This document shows, one piece after another, positions 13,201-26,611 of a stretch of 64,000 bases of DNA; position 1 is the stretch's first letter; the number at the start of each line of letters is the position of its first letter. Position numbers and translations under genes: made by a program. The notes beneath the pieces were generated by a model, which was not told the DNA's origin, searched no databases, and was given only the letters and a program-made list of their open reading frames with translations. The stretch comes from Neodiprion pinetum (Eukaryota; Arthropoda; Insecta; Hymenoptera; Diprionidae), in NCBI RefSeq assembly GCF_021155775.2, contig NC_060238.1:24520470-24584469 (forward strand), in the 5' to 3' direction.

Positions 13201-13214
13201 GCGAAAATTTTCGC
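13201..13214. repeat. Perfect 14-bp palindrome in the monomer (example position)
   Basis: GCGAAAATTTTCGC equals its own reverse complement and occurs once per monomer in most copies. In the first monomer the last base is T, and some class B copies have GCAAAAATTTTCGC. A second, imperfect palindrome, CCAAAA-A-TTTTGG, lies about 55 bp downstream. Confidence 0.9.
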
Positions 13215-13308
13215 CAAAAATGCATAGGGGTTAGCCTTACTTTTTCCTCATTTTTCGACCAAAAATTTTGGGTCTCAGATTCGTTTCTTATGACCCTTAC
13301 CCGACTAA

Positions 13309-15354
13309 TTGGACCCTCAGGAACTCAGAAAACGCAGCGAAAAGAGCGTGGGACCAACAGGAGAGGGATGGCGAGCGAAAAAGCACCTGCTGAAAAATGT
13401 CGAAAAAACAGGTTCCCGTTTTTTGGCTGTAACTTTTGATGCGTTGATCGCAGCGTCTTGAAACTGCGCCCAATCGATTTCTCTAGCAAAATTACGTCGG
13501 AACGGTACTACAATTAATTTATTCAAGCACTTTTCGAAATCGCGAAAATTTTCGCCAAAAATGCAAAGGGGTTAGCCTTACTTTTTCCTCATTTTTCGAC
13601 CAAAAATTTTGGGTCTCAGATTCGTTTCTTATGACCCTTACCCGACTAATTGGACCCTAAGGAACTCAGAAAACGCAGCGAAAAGAGCGTGGGACCAACA
13701 GGAGAGAAATGGCGAGCGAAAAAGCACCTGCTGAAAAATGTCGAAAAAACAGGTTCCCGTTTTTTGGCTGTAACTTTTGATTCGTTGATCGCAGCGTACT
13801 GGGACTGCGCCCAATCGATTTCTCTTCCAAAATTACGTCGGAACGGTACTACAATTAATTTATTCAAGCACCTTTCGAAATCGCGAAAATTTTCGCCAAA
13901 AATGCAGAGGGGTTAGCCTTACTTTTTCCTCATTTTTCGACCAAAAATTTTGGGTCTCAGATTCGTTTCTTATGACCCTTACCCGACTAATTGGACCCTC
14001 AGGAACTCAGAAAACGCAGCGAAAAGAGCGTGGAACCAACAGGAGAGAAATGGCGAGCGAAAAAGCACCTGCTGAAAAATGTCGAAAAAACAGGTTTACG
14101 TTTTTTGGCTGTAACTTTTGATGCGTTGATCGCAGCGTCTTGAAACTGCGCCCAATCGATTTCTCTAGCAAAATTACGTCGGAACGGTACTACAATTAAT
14201 TTATTCAAGCACTTTTCGAAATCGCGAAAATTTTCGCCAAAAATGCAAAGGGGTTAGCCTTACTTTTTCCTCATTTTTCGACCAAAAATTTTGGGTCTCA
14301 GATTCGTTTCTTATGACCCTTACCCGACTAATTGGACCCTAAGGAACTCAGAAAACGCAGCGAAAAGAGCGTGGGACCAACAGGAGAGAAATGGCGAGCG
14401 AAAAAGCACCTGCTGAAAAATGTCGAAAAAACAGGTTCCCGTTTTTTGGCTGTAACTTTTGATTCGTTGATCGCAGCGTACTGGGACTGCGCCCAATCGA
14501 TTTCTCTTCCAAAATTACGTCGGAACGGTACTACAATTAATTTATTCAAGCACCTTTCGAAATCGCGAAAATTTTCGCCAAAAATGCAGAGGGGTTAGCC
14601 TTACTTTTTCCTCATTTTTCGACCAAAAATTTTGGGTCTCAGATTCGTTTCTTATGACCCTTACCCGACTAATTGGACCCTCAGGAACTCAGAAAACGCA
14701 GCGAAAAGAGCGTGGAACCAACAGGAGAGAAATGGCGAGCGAAAAAGCACCTGCTGAAAAATGTCGAAAAAACAGGTTTACGTTTTTTGGCTGTAACTTT
14801 TGATGCGTTGATCGCAGCGTCTTGAAACTGCGCCCAATCGATTTCTCTAGCAAAATTACGTCGGAATAGTGCCACAATTAATTTATTCAAGCACTTTTCA
14901 AAATCGCGAAAATTTTCGCCAAAAATGCAAAGGGGTTAGCCTTACTTTTTCCTCATTTTTCGACCAAAAATTTTGGGTCTCAGATTCGTTTCTTATGACC
15001 CTTACCCGACTAATTGGACCCTCAGGAACTCAGAAAACGCAGCGAAAAGAGCGTGGGACCAACAGGACAGAAATGGCGAGCGAAAAAGCACCTGCTGAAA
15101 AATGTCGAAAAAACAGGTTCACGTTTTTTGGCTGTAACTTTTGATTCGTTGATCGCAGCGTACTGGGACTGCGCCCAATCGATTTCTCTTCCAAAATTAC
15201 GTCGGAACGGTACTACAATTAATTTATTCAAGCACTTTTCGAAATCGCGAAAATTTTCGCCAAAAATGCAAAGGGGTTAGCCTTACTTTTTCCTCATTTT
15301 TCGACCAAAAATTTTGGGTCTCAGATTCGTTTCTTATGACCCTTACCCGACTAA
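13309..15354. repeat. B-A dimer subarray (682-bp period)
   Basis: Monomers alternate strictly between classes A and B from 12968 to about 16036. The dimers starting near 13650 and 14332 are almost identical. They share ACCCTAAGG, CACCTTTCG and GCAGAGGGG, which are rare or absent elsewhere, so they reflect a recent 682-bp duplication. Confidence 0.8.
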
Positions 15355-16036
15355 TTGGACCCTCAGGAACTCAGAAAACGCAGCGAAAAGAGCGTGGGAC
15401 CAACAGGAGAGAAATGGCGAGCGAAAAAGCACCTGCTGAAAAATGTCGAAAAAACAGGTTCACGTTTTTTGGCTGTGACTTTTGATGCGTTGATCGCAGC
15501 GTCTTGAAACTGCGCCCAATCGATTTCTCTAGCAAAATTACGTCGGAATAGTGCCACAATTAATTTATTCAAGCACTTTTCAAAATCGCGAAAATTTTCG
15601 CCAAAAATGCAAAGGGGTTAGCCTTACTTTTTCCTCATTTTTCGACCAAAAATTTTGGGTCTCAGATTCGTTTCTTATGACCCTTACCCGACTAATTTGA
15701 CCCTCAGGAACTCAGAAAACGCAGCGAAAAGAGCGTGGGACCAACAGGAGAGGAATGGCGAGCGATAAAGCACCTGCTGAAAAATGTCGAAAATACAGGT
15801 TCCCGTTTTTTGGCTGTAACTTTTGATTCGTTGATCGCAGCGTACTGGGACTGCGCCCAATCGATTTCTCTTCCAAAATTACGTCGGAACGGTACTACAA
15901 TTAATTTATTCGAGCACTTTTCGGAATCGCGAAAATTTTCGCCAAAAATGCAAAGGGGTTAGCCTTACTTTTTCGTCATTTTTCGACGAAAAATTTTGGG
16001 TCTCAGATTCGTTTTGTATGACCCTTTCCTGACTAA

Positions 16037-16377
16037 TTGGACCCCCAGGAACTCAGAAAACGCAGCGAAAAGAGCGTGGGATCAACAGGAGAGAAATTAC
16101 GAAGGAAAATGCACCTGCTGAAAAATGTCGAAAACACAGGTTTTCGTTTTTTGGCTGTAACTTTTGATGCGTTGATCGCAGCGTATTGGGACTACGCCCA
16201 ATCGATTTCTCCTGCAAAATTACGTCCGAATAGCGCCGCAATTAATTTATTCCAGCACTTTTAAAAATGGCGAAAATTTTCGCCAAAAATGCAAAGGGGT
16301 TAGCCTTACTTTTTCGTCATTTTTCGACCAAAAATTTTGGGTCTCAGATTCGTTTCTTATGACCCTTACCCGACTGA
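16037..16377. repeat. Divergent internal monomer
   Basis: This copy differs from both classes at many sites: GCGTATTGGGACTACG, TCTCCTGCAAAATTACGTCCG, GAGAAATTACGAAGG and TTTTGTATGACCCTTTCCTG just before it. It sits between the simple dimer zone on the left and the higher-order zone on the right, and resembles the edge copies more than its neighbours. Confidence 0.75.
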
Positions 16378-17400
16378 TTGGACCCTCAGGAACTCAGAAA
16401 ACGCAGCGAAAAGAGCGTGGGACCAACAGGAGAGAAATGGCGAGCGAAAAAGCACCTGCTGAAAAATGTCGAAAAAACAGGTTCACGTTTTTTGGCTGTA
16501 ACTTTTGATGCGTTGATCGCAGCGTCTTGAAACTGCGCCCAATCGATTTCTCTAGCAAAATTACGTCGGAACGGTACTACAAATAATTTATTCAAGCACT
16601 TTTTGGAATCGCGAAAATTTTCGCCAAAAATGCAAAGGGGTTAGCCTTACTTTTTCCTCATTTTTCGACCAAAAATTTTGGGTCTCAGATTCGTTTCTTA
16701 TGACCCTAACCCGACTAATTGGACCCTCAGGAACTCAAAAAACGCAGCGAAAAGAGCGTGGGACCAACAGGAGAGGAATGGCGAGCGAAAAAGCACCTGC
16801 TGAAAAATGTCGAAAAAACAGGTTCCCGTTTTTTGGCTGTAACTTTTGATTCGTTGATCGCAGCGTACTGGGACTGCGCCCAATCGATTTCTCTTCCAAA
16901 ATTACGTCGGAACAGTGCTACAATTAATTTATTCGAGCACTTTTCGAAATCGCGAAAATTTTCGCCAAAAATGCAAAGGGGTTAGCCTTACTTTTTCCTC
17001 ATTTTTCGACCAAAAATTTTGGGTCTCAGATTCGTTTCTTATGACCCTTACCCGACTGATTGGACCCTCAGGAACTCAGAAAACGCAGCGAAAAGAGCGT
17101 GGGACCAACAGGAGAGGAATGGCGAGCGAAAAAGCACCTGCTGAAAAATGTCGAAAAAACAGGTTCCCGTTTTTTGGCTGTAACTTTTGATGCGTTGATC
17201 GCAGCGTCTTGAAACTGCGCCCAATCGATTTCTCTAGCAAAATTACGTCGGAATAGTGCCACAATTAATTTATTCAAGCACTTTTCAAAATCGCAAAAAT
17301 TTTCGCCAAAAATGCAAAGGGGTTAGCCTCACTTTTTCCTCATTTTTCGACCAAAAATTTTGGGTCTCAGATTCGTTTCTTATGACCCTTACCCGACTAA

Positions 17401-19447
17401 TTGGACCCTCAGGAACTCAGAAAACGCAGCGAAAAGAGCGTGGGACCAACAGGAGAGGAATGGCGAGCGATAAAGCACCTGCTGAAAAATGTCGAAAAAA
17501 CAGGTTCCCGTTTTTTGGCTGTAACTTTTGATTCGTTGATCGCAGCGTACTGGGACTGCGCCCAATCGATTTCTCTTCCAAAATTACGTCGGAACGGTAC
17601 TACAATTAATTCATTCAAGCACTTTCCGAAATCGCGAAAATTTTCGCCAAAAATTGCAAAGGGGTTAGCCTTACTTTTTCCTCATTTTTCGACCAAAAAT
17701 TTTGGGTCTCAGATTCGTTTCTGATGACCCTTACCCGACTAATTGGACCCTCAGGAACTCAGAAAACGCAGCGAAAAGAGCGTGGGACCAACAGGAGAGG
17801 AATGGCGAGCGAAAAAGCACCTGCTGAAAAATGTCGAAAAAACAGGTTCCCGTTTTTTGGCTGTAACTTTTGATGCGTTGATCGCAGCGTCTTGAAACTG
17901 CGCCCTATCGATTTCTCTAGCAAAATTACGTCGAAATAGTGCCACAATTAATTTATTCAAGCACTTTTCGAAATCGCGAAAATTTTCGTCAAAAATGCAC
18001 AGGGGTTAGCCTTACTTTTTCCTCATTTTTCGACCAAAAATTTTGGGTCTCAGATTCGTTTCTTACGACCCTTACCCGACTAATTGCACCCTCAGGAACT
18101 CAGAAAACGCAGCGAAAAGAGCGTGGGACCAACAGGAGAGAAATGGCGAGCGAAAAAGCACCTGCTGAAAAATGTCGAAAAAACAGGTTCCCGTTTTTTG
18201 GCTGTAACTTTTGATTCGTTGATCGCAGCGTACTGGGACTGCGCCCAATCGATTTCTCTTCCAAAATTACGTCGGAACGGTACTACAATTAATTTATTCA
18301 AGCACTTTTCGAAATCGCGAAAATTTTCGCCAAAAATGCAAAGAAGTTAGCCTTACTTTTTCCTCATTTTTCGACCAAAAATTTTGGGTCTCAGATTCGT
18401 TTCTTATGACCCTTACCCGACTAATTGGACCCTCAGGAACTCAGAAAACGCAGCGAAAAGAGCGTGGGACCAACAGGAGAGAAATGGCGAGCGAAAAAGC
18501 GCCTGCTGAAAAATGTCGAAAAAACAGGTTCACGTTTTTTGGCTGTAACTTTTGATTCGTTGATCGCAGCGTACTGGGACTGCGCCCAATCGATTTCTCT
18601 TCCAAAATTACGTAGGAACGGTACTACAATTAATTTATTCAAGCACTTTTCGAAATCGCGAAAATTTTCGCCAAAAATGCAAAGGGGTTAGCCTTACTTT
18701 TTCCTCATTTTTCGACCAAAAATTTTGGGTCTCAGATTCGTTTCTTATGACCCTTACCCGACTAATTGGACCCTCAGGAACTCAGAAAACGCAGCGAAAA
18801 GAGCGTGGGACCAACAGGAGAGAAATGGCGAGCGAAAAAGCACCTGCTGAAAAATGTCGAAAAAACAGGTTCACGTTTTTTGGCTGTTACTTTTGATGCG
18901 TTGATCGCAGCGTCTTGAAACTGCGCCCAATCGATTTCTCTAGCAAAATTACGTCGGAACGGTACTACAAATAATTTATTCAAGCACTTTTTGGAATCGC
19001 AAAAATTTTCGCCAAAAATGCAAAGGGGTTAGCCTTACTTTTTCCTCATTTTTCGACCAAAAATTTTGGGTCTCAGATTCGTTTCTTATGACCCTTACCC
19101 GACTAATTGGACCCTCAGGAACTCAGAAAACGCAGCGAAAAGGGCGTGGGACCAACAGGAGAGGAATGGCGAGCGAAAAAGCACCTGCTGAAAAATGTCG
19201 AAAAAACAGGTTCCCGTTTTTTGGCTGTAACTTTTGATTCGTTGATCGCAGCGTACTGGGACTGCGCCCAATCGATTTCTCTTCCAAAATTACGTCGGAA
19301 CAGTGCTACAATTAATTTATTCGAGCACTTTTCGAAATCGCGAAAATTTTCGCCAAAAATGAAAAGGGGTTAGCCTTACTTTTTCCTCATTTTTCGACCA
19401 AAAATTTTGGGTCTCAGATTCGTTTCTTATGACCCTTACCCGACTGA
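17401..19447. repeat. Six-monomer higher-order unit, copy 1 (2047 bp)
   Basis: Monomer order is A(342 bp)-B-A-A-B-A. Markers in order: ATTCATTCAAGCACTTTCCG plus the extra T in the first monomer; GCGCCCTATCG and AAATGCACAGG in the second; TTACGACCC, ATTGCACCC and AAAGAAGTTAG around the third. Confidence 0.85.
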
Positions 19448-21494
19448 TTGGACCCTCAGGAACTCAGAAAACGCAGCGAAAAGAGCGTGGGAACAACAGG
19501 AGAGGAATGGCGAGCGATAAAGCACCTGCTGAAAAATGTCGAAAAAACAGGTTCCCGTTTTTTGGCTGTAACTTTTGATTCGTTGATCGCAGCGTACTGG
19601 GACTGCGCCCAATCGATTTCTCTTCCAAAATTACGTCGGAACGGTACTACAATTAATTCATTCAAGCACTTTCCGAAATCGCGAAAATTTTCGCCAAAAA
19701 TTGCAAAGGGGTTAGCCTTACTTTTTCCTCATTTTTCGACCAAAAATTTTGGGTCTCAGATTCGTTTCTTATGACCCTTACCCGACTAATTGGACCCTCA
19801 GGAACTCAGAAAACGCAGCGAAAAGAGCGTGGGACCAACAGGAGAGGAATGGCGAGCGAAAAAGCACCTGCTGAAAAATGTCGAAAAAACAGGTTCCCGT
19901 TTTTTGGCTGTAACTTTTGATGCGTTGATCGCAGCGTCTTGAAACTGCGCCCTATCGATTTCTCTAGCAAAATTACGTCGGAATAGTGCCACAATTAATT
20001 TATTCAAGCACTTTTCGAAATCGCGAAAATTTTCGTCAAAAATGCACAGGGGTTAGCCTTACTTTTTCCTCATTTTTCGGCCAAAAATTTTGGGTCTCAG
20101 ATTCGTTTCTTACGACCCTTACCCGACTAATTGCACCCTCAGGAACTCAGAAAACGCAGCGAAAAGAGCGTGGGACCAACAGGAGAGAAATGGCGAGCGA
20201 AAAAGCACCTGCTGAAAAATGTCGAAAAAACAGGTTCCCGTTTTTTGGCTGTCACTTTTGATTCGTTGATCGCAGCGTACTGGGACTGCGCCCAATCGAT
20301 TTCTCTTCCAAAATTACGTCGGAACGGTACTACAATTAATTTATTCAAGCACTTTTCGAAATCGCGAAAATTTTCGCCAAAAATGCAAAGAAGTTAGCCT
20401 TACTTTTTCCTCATTTTTCGACCAAAAATTTTGGGTCTCAGATTCGTTTCTTATGACCCTTACCCGACTAATTGGACCCTCAGGAACTCAGAAAACGCAG
20501 CGAAAAGAGCGTGGGACCAACAGGAGAGAAATGGCGAGCGAAAAAGCACCTGCTGAAAAATGTCGAAAAAACAGGTTCACGTTTTTTGGCTGTAACTTTT
20601 GATTCGTTGATCGCAGCGTACTGGGACTGCGCCCAATCGATTTCACTTCCAAAATTACGTCGGAACGGTACTACAATTAATTTATTCAAGCACTTTTCGA
20701 AATCGCGAAAATTTTCGCCAAAAATGCAAAGGGGTTAGCCTTACTTTTTCCTCATTTTTCGACCAACAATTTTGGGTCTCAGATTCGTTTCTTATGACCC
20801 TTACCCGACTAATTGGACCCTCAGGAACTCAGAAAACGCAGCGAAAAGAGCGTGGTACCAACAGGAGAGGGATGGCGAGCGAAAAAGCACCTGCTGAAAA
20901 ATGTCGAAAAAACAGGTTCCCGTTTTTTGGCTGTAACTTTTGATGCGTTGATCGCAGCGTCTTGAAACTGCGCCCAATCGATTTCTCTAGCAAAATTACG
21001 TCGGAATAGTGCCACAATTAATTTATTCAAGCACTTTTCAAAATCGCAAAAATTTTCGCCAAAAATGCAAAGGGGTTAGCCTTACTTTTTCCTCATTTTT
21101 CGACCAAAAATTTTGGGTCTCAGATTCGTTTCTTATGACCCTTACCCGACTAATTGGACCCTCAGGAACTCAGAAAACGCAGCGAAAAGAGCGTGGGACC
21201 AACAGGAGAGAAATGGCGAGCGAAAAAGCACCTGCTGAAAAATGTCGAAAAAACAGGTTTACGTTTTTTGGCTGTAACTTTTGATTCGTTGATCGCAGCG
21301 TACTGGGACTGCGCCCAATCGATTTCTCTTCCAAAATTACGTCGGAACGGTACTACAATTAATTTATTCAAGCACTTTTCGAAATCGCGAAAATTTTCGC
21401 CAAAAATGCAAAGGGGTTAGCCTTACTTTTTCCTCATTTTTCGACCAAAAATTTTGGGTCTCAGATTCGTTTCTTATGACCCTTACCCGACTAA
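19448..21494. repeat. Six-monomer higher-order unit, copy 2 (2047 bp)
   Basis: Directly follows copy 1 with the same monomer order and the same markers (extra T, GCGCCCTATCG, ATTGCACCC, AAAGAAGTTAG), each shifted by exactly 2047 bp. Its fifth monomer carries a private variant, GTGGTACCAACAGG, which copy 1 lacks. Confidence 0.85.
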
Positions 21495-22176
21495 TTGGAC
21501 CCTCAGGAACTCAGAAAACGCAGCGAAAAGAGCGTGGGACCAACAGGAGAGAAATGGCGAGCGAAAAAGCACCTGCTGAAAAATGTCGAAAAAACAGGTT
21601 CACGTTTTTTGGCTGTGACTTTTGATGCGTTGATCGCAGCGTCTTGAAACTGCGCCCAATCGATTTCTCTAGCAAAATTACGTCGGAATAGTGCCACAAT
21701 TAATTTATTCAAGCACTTTTCAAAATCGCGAAAATTTTCGCCAAAAATGCAAAGGGGTTAGCCTTACTTTTTCCTCATTTTTCGACCAAAAATTTTGGGT
21801 CTCAGATTCGTTTCTTATGACCCTTACCCGACTAATTGGACCCTCGTGAACTCAGAAAACGCAGCGAAAAGAGCGTGGGACCAACAGGAGAGAAATGGCG
21901 AGCGAAAAAGCACCTGCTGAAAAATGTCGAAAAAACAGGTTCACGTTTTTTGGCTGTAACTTTTGATGCGTTGATCGCAGCGTCTTGAAACTGCGCCCAA
22001 TCGATTTCTCTAGCAAAATTACGTCGGAACGGTACTACAAATAATTTATTCAAGCACTTTTTGGAATCGCGAAAATTTTCGCCAAAAATGCAAAGGGGTT
22101 AGCCTTACTTTTTCCTCATTTTTCGACCAAAAATTTTGGGTCTCAGATTCGTTTCTTATGACCCTTACCCGACTAA
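20813..22176. repeat. Four-monomer block duplicated at 26612-27975
   Basis: Shared rare variants are offset by 5799 bp: GACCAACAATTTTGGG just before the block, GTGGTACCAACAGGAGAGGG, GGTTTACGTTTTTTGG, GGCTGTGACTTTTGATGCG and ACCCTCGTGAACTC. 5799 bp equals 17 monomers plus the two single-base insertions in between. Confidence 0.8.
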
Positions 22177-23541
22177 TTGGACCCTCAGGAACTCAGAAAA
22201 CGCAGCGAAAAGAGCGTGGGACCAACAGGAGAGGAATGGCGAGCGATAAAGCACCTGCTGAAAAATGTCGAAAAAACAGGTTCCCGTTTTTTGGCTGTAA
22301 CTTATGATTCGTTGATCGCAGCGTACTGGGACTGCGCCCAATCGATTTCTCTTCCAAAATTACGTCGGAACGGTACTACAATTAATTCATTCAAGCACTT
22401 TCCGAAATCGCGAAAATTTTCGCCAAAAATTGCAAAGGGGTTAGCCTTACTTTTTCCTCATTTTTCGACCAAAAATTTTGGGTCTCAGATTCGTTTCTTA
22501 TGACCCTTACCCGACTAATCGGACCCTCAGGAACTCAAAAAACGCAGCGAAAAGAGCGTGGGACCAACAGGAGAGAAATGGCGAGCGAAAAAGCACCTGC
22601 TGAAAAATGTCGAAAAAACAGGTTCACGTTTTTTGGCTGTAACTTTTGATTCGTTGATCGCAGCGTACTGGGACTGCGCCCAATCGATTTCTCTTCCAAA
22701 ATTACGTCGGAACGGTACTACAATTAATTTATTCAAGCACTTTTCGAAATCGCGAAAATTTTCGCCAAAAATGCAAAGGGGTTAGCCTTACTTTTTCCTC
22801 ATTTTTCGACCAGAAATTTTGGGTCTCAGATTCGTTTCTTATGACCCTTACGTGACTAATTGGACCCTAAGGAACTCAGAAAACGCAGCGAAAAGAGCGT
22901 GGGACCAACAGGAGAGAAATGGCGAGCGAAAAAGCACCTGCTGAAAAATGTCGAAAAAACAGGTTCCCGTTTTTTGGCTGTAACTTTTGATTCGTAGATC
23001 GCAGCGTACTGGGACTGCGCCCAATCGATTTCTCTTCCAAAATTACGTCGGAACGGTACTACAATTAATTTATTCAAGCACTTTTCGAAATCGCGAAAAT
23101 TTTCGCCAAAAATGCAAAGGGGTTAGCCTTACTTTTTCCTCATTTTTCGACCAAAAATTTTGAGTCTCAGATTCGTTTCTTATGACCCTTACCCGACTAA
23201 TTGGACCCTCAGGAACTCAGAAAACGCAGCGAAAAGAGCGTGGGACCAACAGGAGAGAAATGGCGAGCGAAAAAGCACCTGCTGAAAAATGTCGAAAAAA
23301 CAGGTTCCCGTTTTTTGGCTGTAACTTTTGATTCGTTGATCGCAGCGTACTGGGACTGCGCCCAATCGATTTCTCTTCCAAAATTACGTCGGAACAGTGC
23401 TACAATTAATTTATTCGAGCACTTTTCGAAATCGCGAAAATTTTCGCCAAAAATGCAAAGGGGTTAGCCTTACTTTTTCCTCATTTTTCGACCAAAAATT
23501 TTGGGTCTCAGATTCGTTTCTTATGACCCTTACCCGACTGA

Positions 23542-25588
23542 TTGGACCCTCAGGAACTCAGAAAACGCAGCGAAAAGAGCGTGGGACCAACAGGAGAGGA
23601 ATGGCGAGCGATAAAGCACCTGCTGAAAAATGTCGAAAAAACAGGTTCCCGTTTTTTGGCTGTAACTTTTGATTCGTTGATCGCAGCGTACTGGGACTGC
23701 GCCCAATCAATTTCTCTTCCAAAATTACGTCGGAACGGTACTACAATTAATTCATTCAAGCACTTTCCGAAATCGCGAAAATTTTCGCCAAAAATTGCAA
23801 AGGGGTTAGCCTTACTTTTTCCTCATTTTTCGACCAAAAATTTTGGGTCTCAGATTCGTTTCTTATGACCCTTACCCGACTAATTGGACCCTCAGGAACT
23901 CAGAAAACGCAGCGAAAAGAGCGTGGGACCAACAGGAGAGGAATGGCGAGCGAAAAAGCACCTGCTGAAAAATGTCGAAAAAACAGGTTCCCGTTTTTTG
24001 GCTGTAACTTTTGATGCGTTGATCGCAGCGTCTTGAAACTGCGCCCTATCGATTTCTCTAGCAAAATTACGTCGGAATAGTGCCACAATTAATTTATTCA
24101 AGCACTTTTCGAAATCGCGAAAATTTTCGTCAAAAATGCACAGGGGTTAGCCTTACTTTTTCCTCATTTTTCGACCAAAAATTTTGGGTCTCAGATTCGT
24201 TTCTTACGACCCTTACCCGACTAATTGCACCCTCAGGAACTCAGAAAACGCAGCGAAAAGAGCGTGGGACCAACAGGAGAGAAATGGCGAGCGAAAAAGC
24301 ACCTGCTGAAAAATGTCGAAAAAACAGGTTCCCGTTTTTTGGCTGTAACTTTTGATTCGTTGATCGCAGCGTACTGGGACTGCGCCCAATCGATTTCTCT
24401 TCCAAAATTACGTCGGAACGGTACTACAATTAATTTATTCAAGCACTTTTCGAAATCGCGAAAATTTTCGCCAAAAATGCAAAGAAGTTAGCCTTACTTT
24501 TTCCTCATTTTTCGACCAAAAATTTTGGGTCTCAGATTCGTTTCTTATGACCCTTACCCGACTAATTGGACCCTCAGGAACTCAGAAAACGCAGCGAAAA
24601 GAGCGTGGGACCAACAGGAGAGAAATGGCGAGCGAAAAAGCACCTGCTGAAAAATGTCGAAAAAACAGGTTCACGTTTTTTGGCTGTAACTTTTGATTCG
24701 TTGATCGCAGCGTACTGGGACTGCGCCCAATCGATTTCTCTTCCAAAGTTACGTCGGAACGGTACTACAATTAATTTATTCAAGCACTTTTCGAAATCGC
24801 GAAAATTTTCGCCAAAAATGCAAAGGGGTTAGCCTTACTTTTTCCTCATTTTTCGACCAAAAATTTTGGGTCTCAGATTCGTTTCTTATGACCCTTACCC
24901 GACTAATTGGACCCTCAGGAACTCAGAAAACGCAGCGAAAAGAGCGTGGGACCAACAGGAGAGAAATGGCGAGCGAAAAAGCACCTGCTGAAAAATGTCG
25001 AAAAAACAGGTTCACGTTTTTTGGCTGTTACTTTTGATGCGTTGATCGCAGCGTCTCGAAACTGCGCCCAATCGATTTCTCTAGCAAAATTACGTCGGAA
25101 TAGTGCCACAATTAATTCATTCAAGCACTTTTCAAAATCGCGAAAATTTTCGCCAAAAATGCAAAGGGGTTAGCCTTACTTTTTCCTCATTTTTCGACCA
25201 AAAATTTTGGGTCTCAGATTCGTTTCTTATGACCCTTACCCGACTAATTGGACCCTCAGGAACTCAGAAAACGCAGCGAAAAGAGCGTGGGACCAACAGG
25301 AGAGAAATGGCGAGCGAAAAAGCACCTGCTGAAAAATGTCGAAAAAACAGGTTCACGTTTTTTGGCTGTAACTTTTGATTCGTTGATCGCAGCGTACTGG
25401 GACTGCGCCCAATCGATTTCTCTTCCAAAATTACGTCGGAACGGTACTACAATTAATTTATTCAAGCACTTTTCGAAATCGCGAAAATTTTCGCCAAAAA
25501 TGCAAAGGGGTTAGCCTTACTTTTTCCTCATTTTTCGACCAAAAATTTTGGGTCTCAGATTCGTTTCTTATGACCCTTACCCGACTAA
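23542..25588. repeat. Six-monomer higher-order unit, copy 3 (2047 bp)
   Basis: Same order and markers as copies 1 and 2, placed 4094 bp after copy 2, which is two unit lengths. The fifth monomer shares GGCTGTTACTTTTGATGCG with copy 1 but has its own GTCTCGAAACTG. Confidence 0.85.
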
Positions 25589-26611
25589 TTGGACCCTCAG
25601 GAACTCAGAAAACGCAGCGAAAAGAGCGTGGGACCAACAGGAGAGGGATGGCGAGCGAAAAAGCACCTGCTGAAAAATGTCGAAAAAACAGGTTCCCGTT
25701 TTTTGGCTGTAACTTTTGATGCGTTGATCGCAGCGTCTTGAAACTGCGCCCAATCGATTTCTCTAGCAAAATTACGTCGGAATAGTGCCACAATTAATTT
25801 ATTCAAGTACTTTTCAAAATCGCAAAAATTTTCGCCAAAAATGCAAAGGGGTTAGCCTTACTTTTTCCTCATTTTTCGACCAGAAATTTTGGGTCTCAGA
25901 TTCGTTTCTTATGACCCTTACGTGACTAATTGGACCCTAAGGAACTCAGAAAACGCAGCGAAAAGAGCGTGGGACCAACAGGAGAGAAATGGCGAGCGAA
26001 AAAGCACCTGCTGAAAAATGTCGAAAAAACAGGTTCCCGTTTTTTGGCTGTAACTTTTGATTCGTAGATCGCAGCGTACTGGGACTGCGCCCAATCGATT
26101 TCTCTAGCAAAATTACGTCGGAATAGTGCCACAATTAATTTATTCAAGCACTTTTCAAAATCGCGAAAATTTTCGCCAAAAATGCAAAGGGGTTAGCCTT
26201 ACTTTTTCCTCATTTTTCGACCAAAAATTTTGGGTCTCAGATTCGTTTCTTATGACCCTTACCCGACTAATTGGACCCTCAGGAACTCAGAAAACGCAGC
26301 GAAAAGAGCGTGGGACCAACAGGAGAGAAATGGCGAGCGAAAAAGCACCTGCTGAAAAATGTCGAAAAAACAGGTTCACGTTTTTTGGCTGTAACTTTTG
26401 ATTCGTTGATCGCAGCGTACTGGGACTGCGCCCAATCGATTTCTCTTCCAAAATTACGTCGGAACGGTACTACAATTAATTTATTCAAGCACTTTTCGAA
26501 ATCGCGAAAATTTTCGCCAAAAATGCAAAGGGGTTAGCCTTACTTTTTCCTCATTTTTCGACCAACAATTTTGGGTCTCAGATTCGTTTCTTATGACCCT
26601 TACCCGACTAA

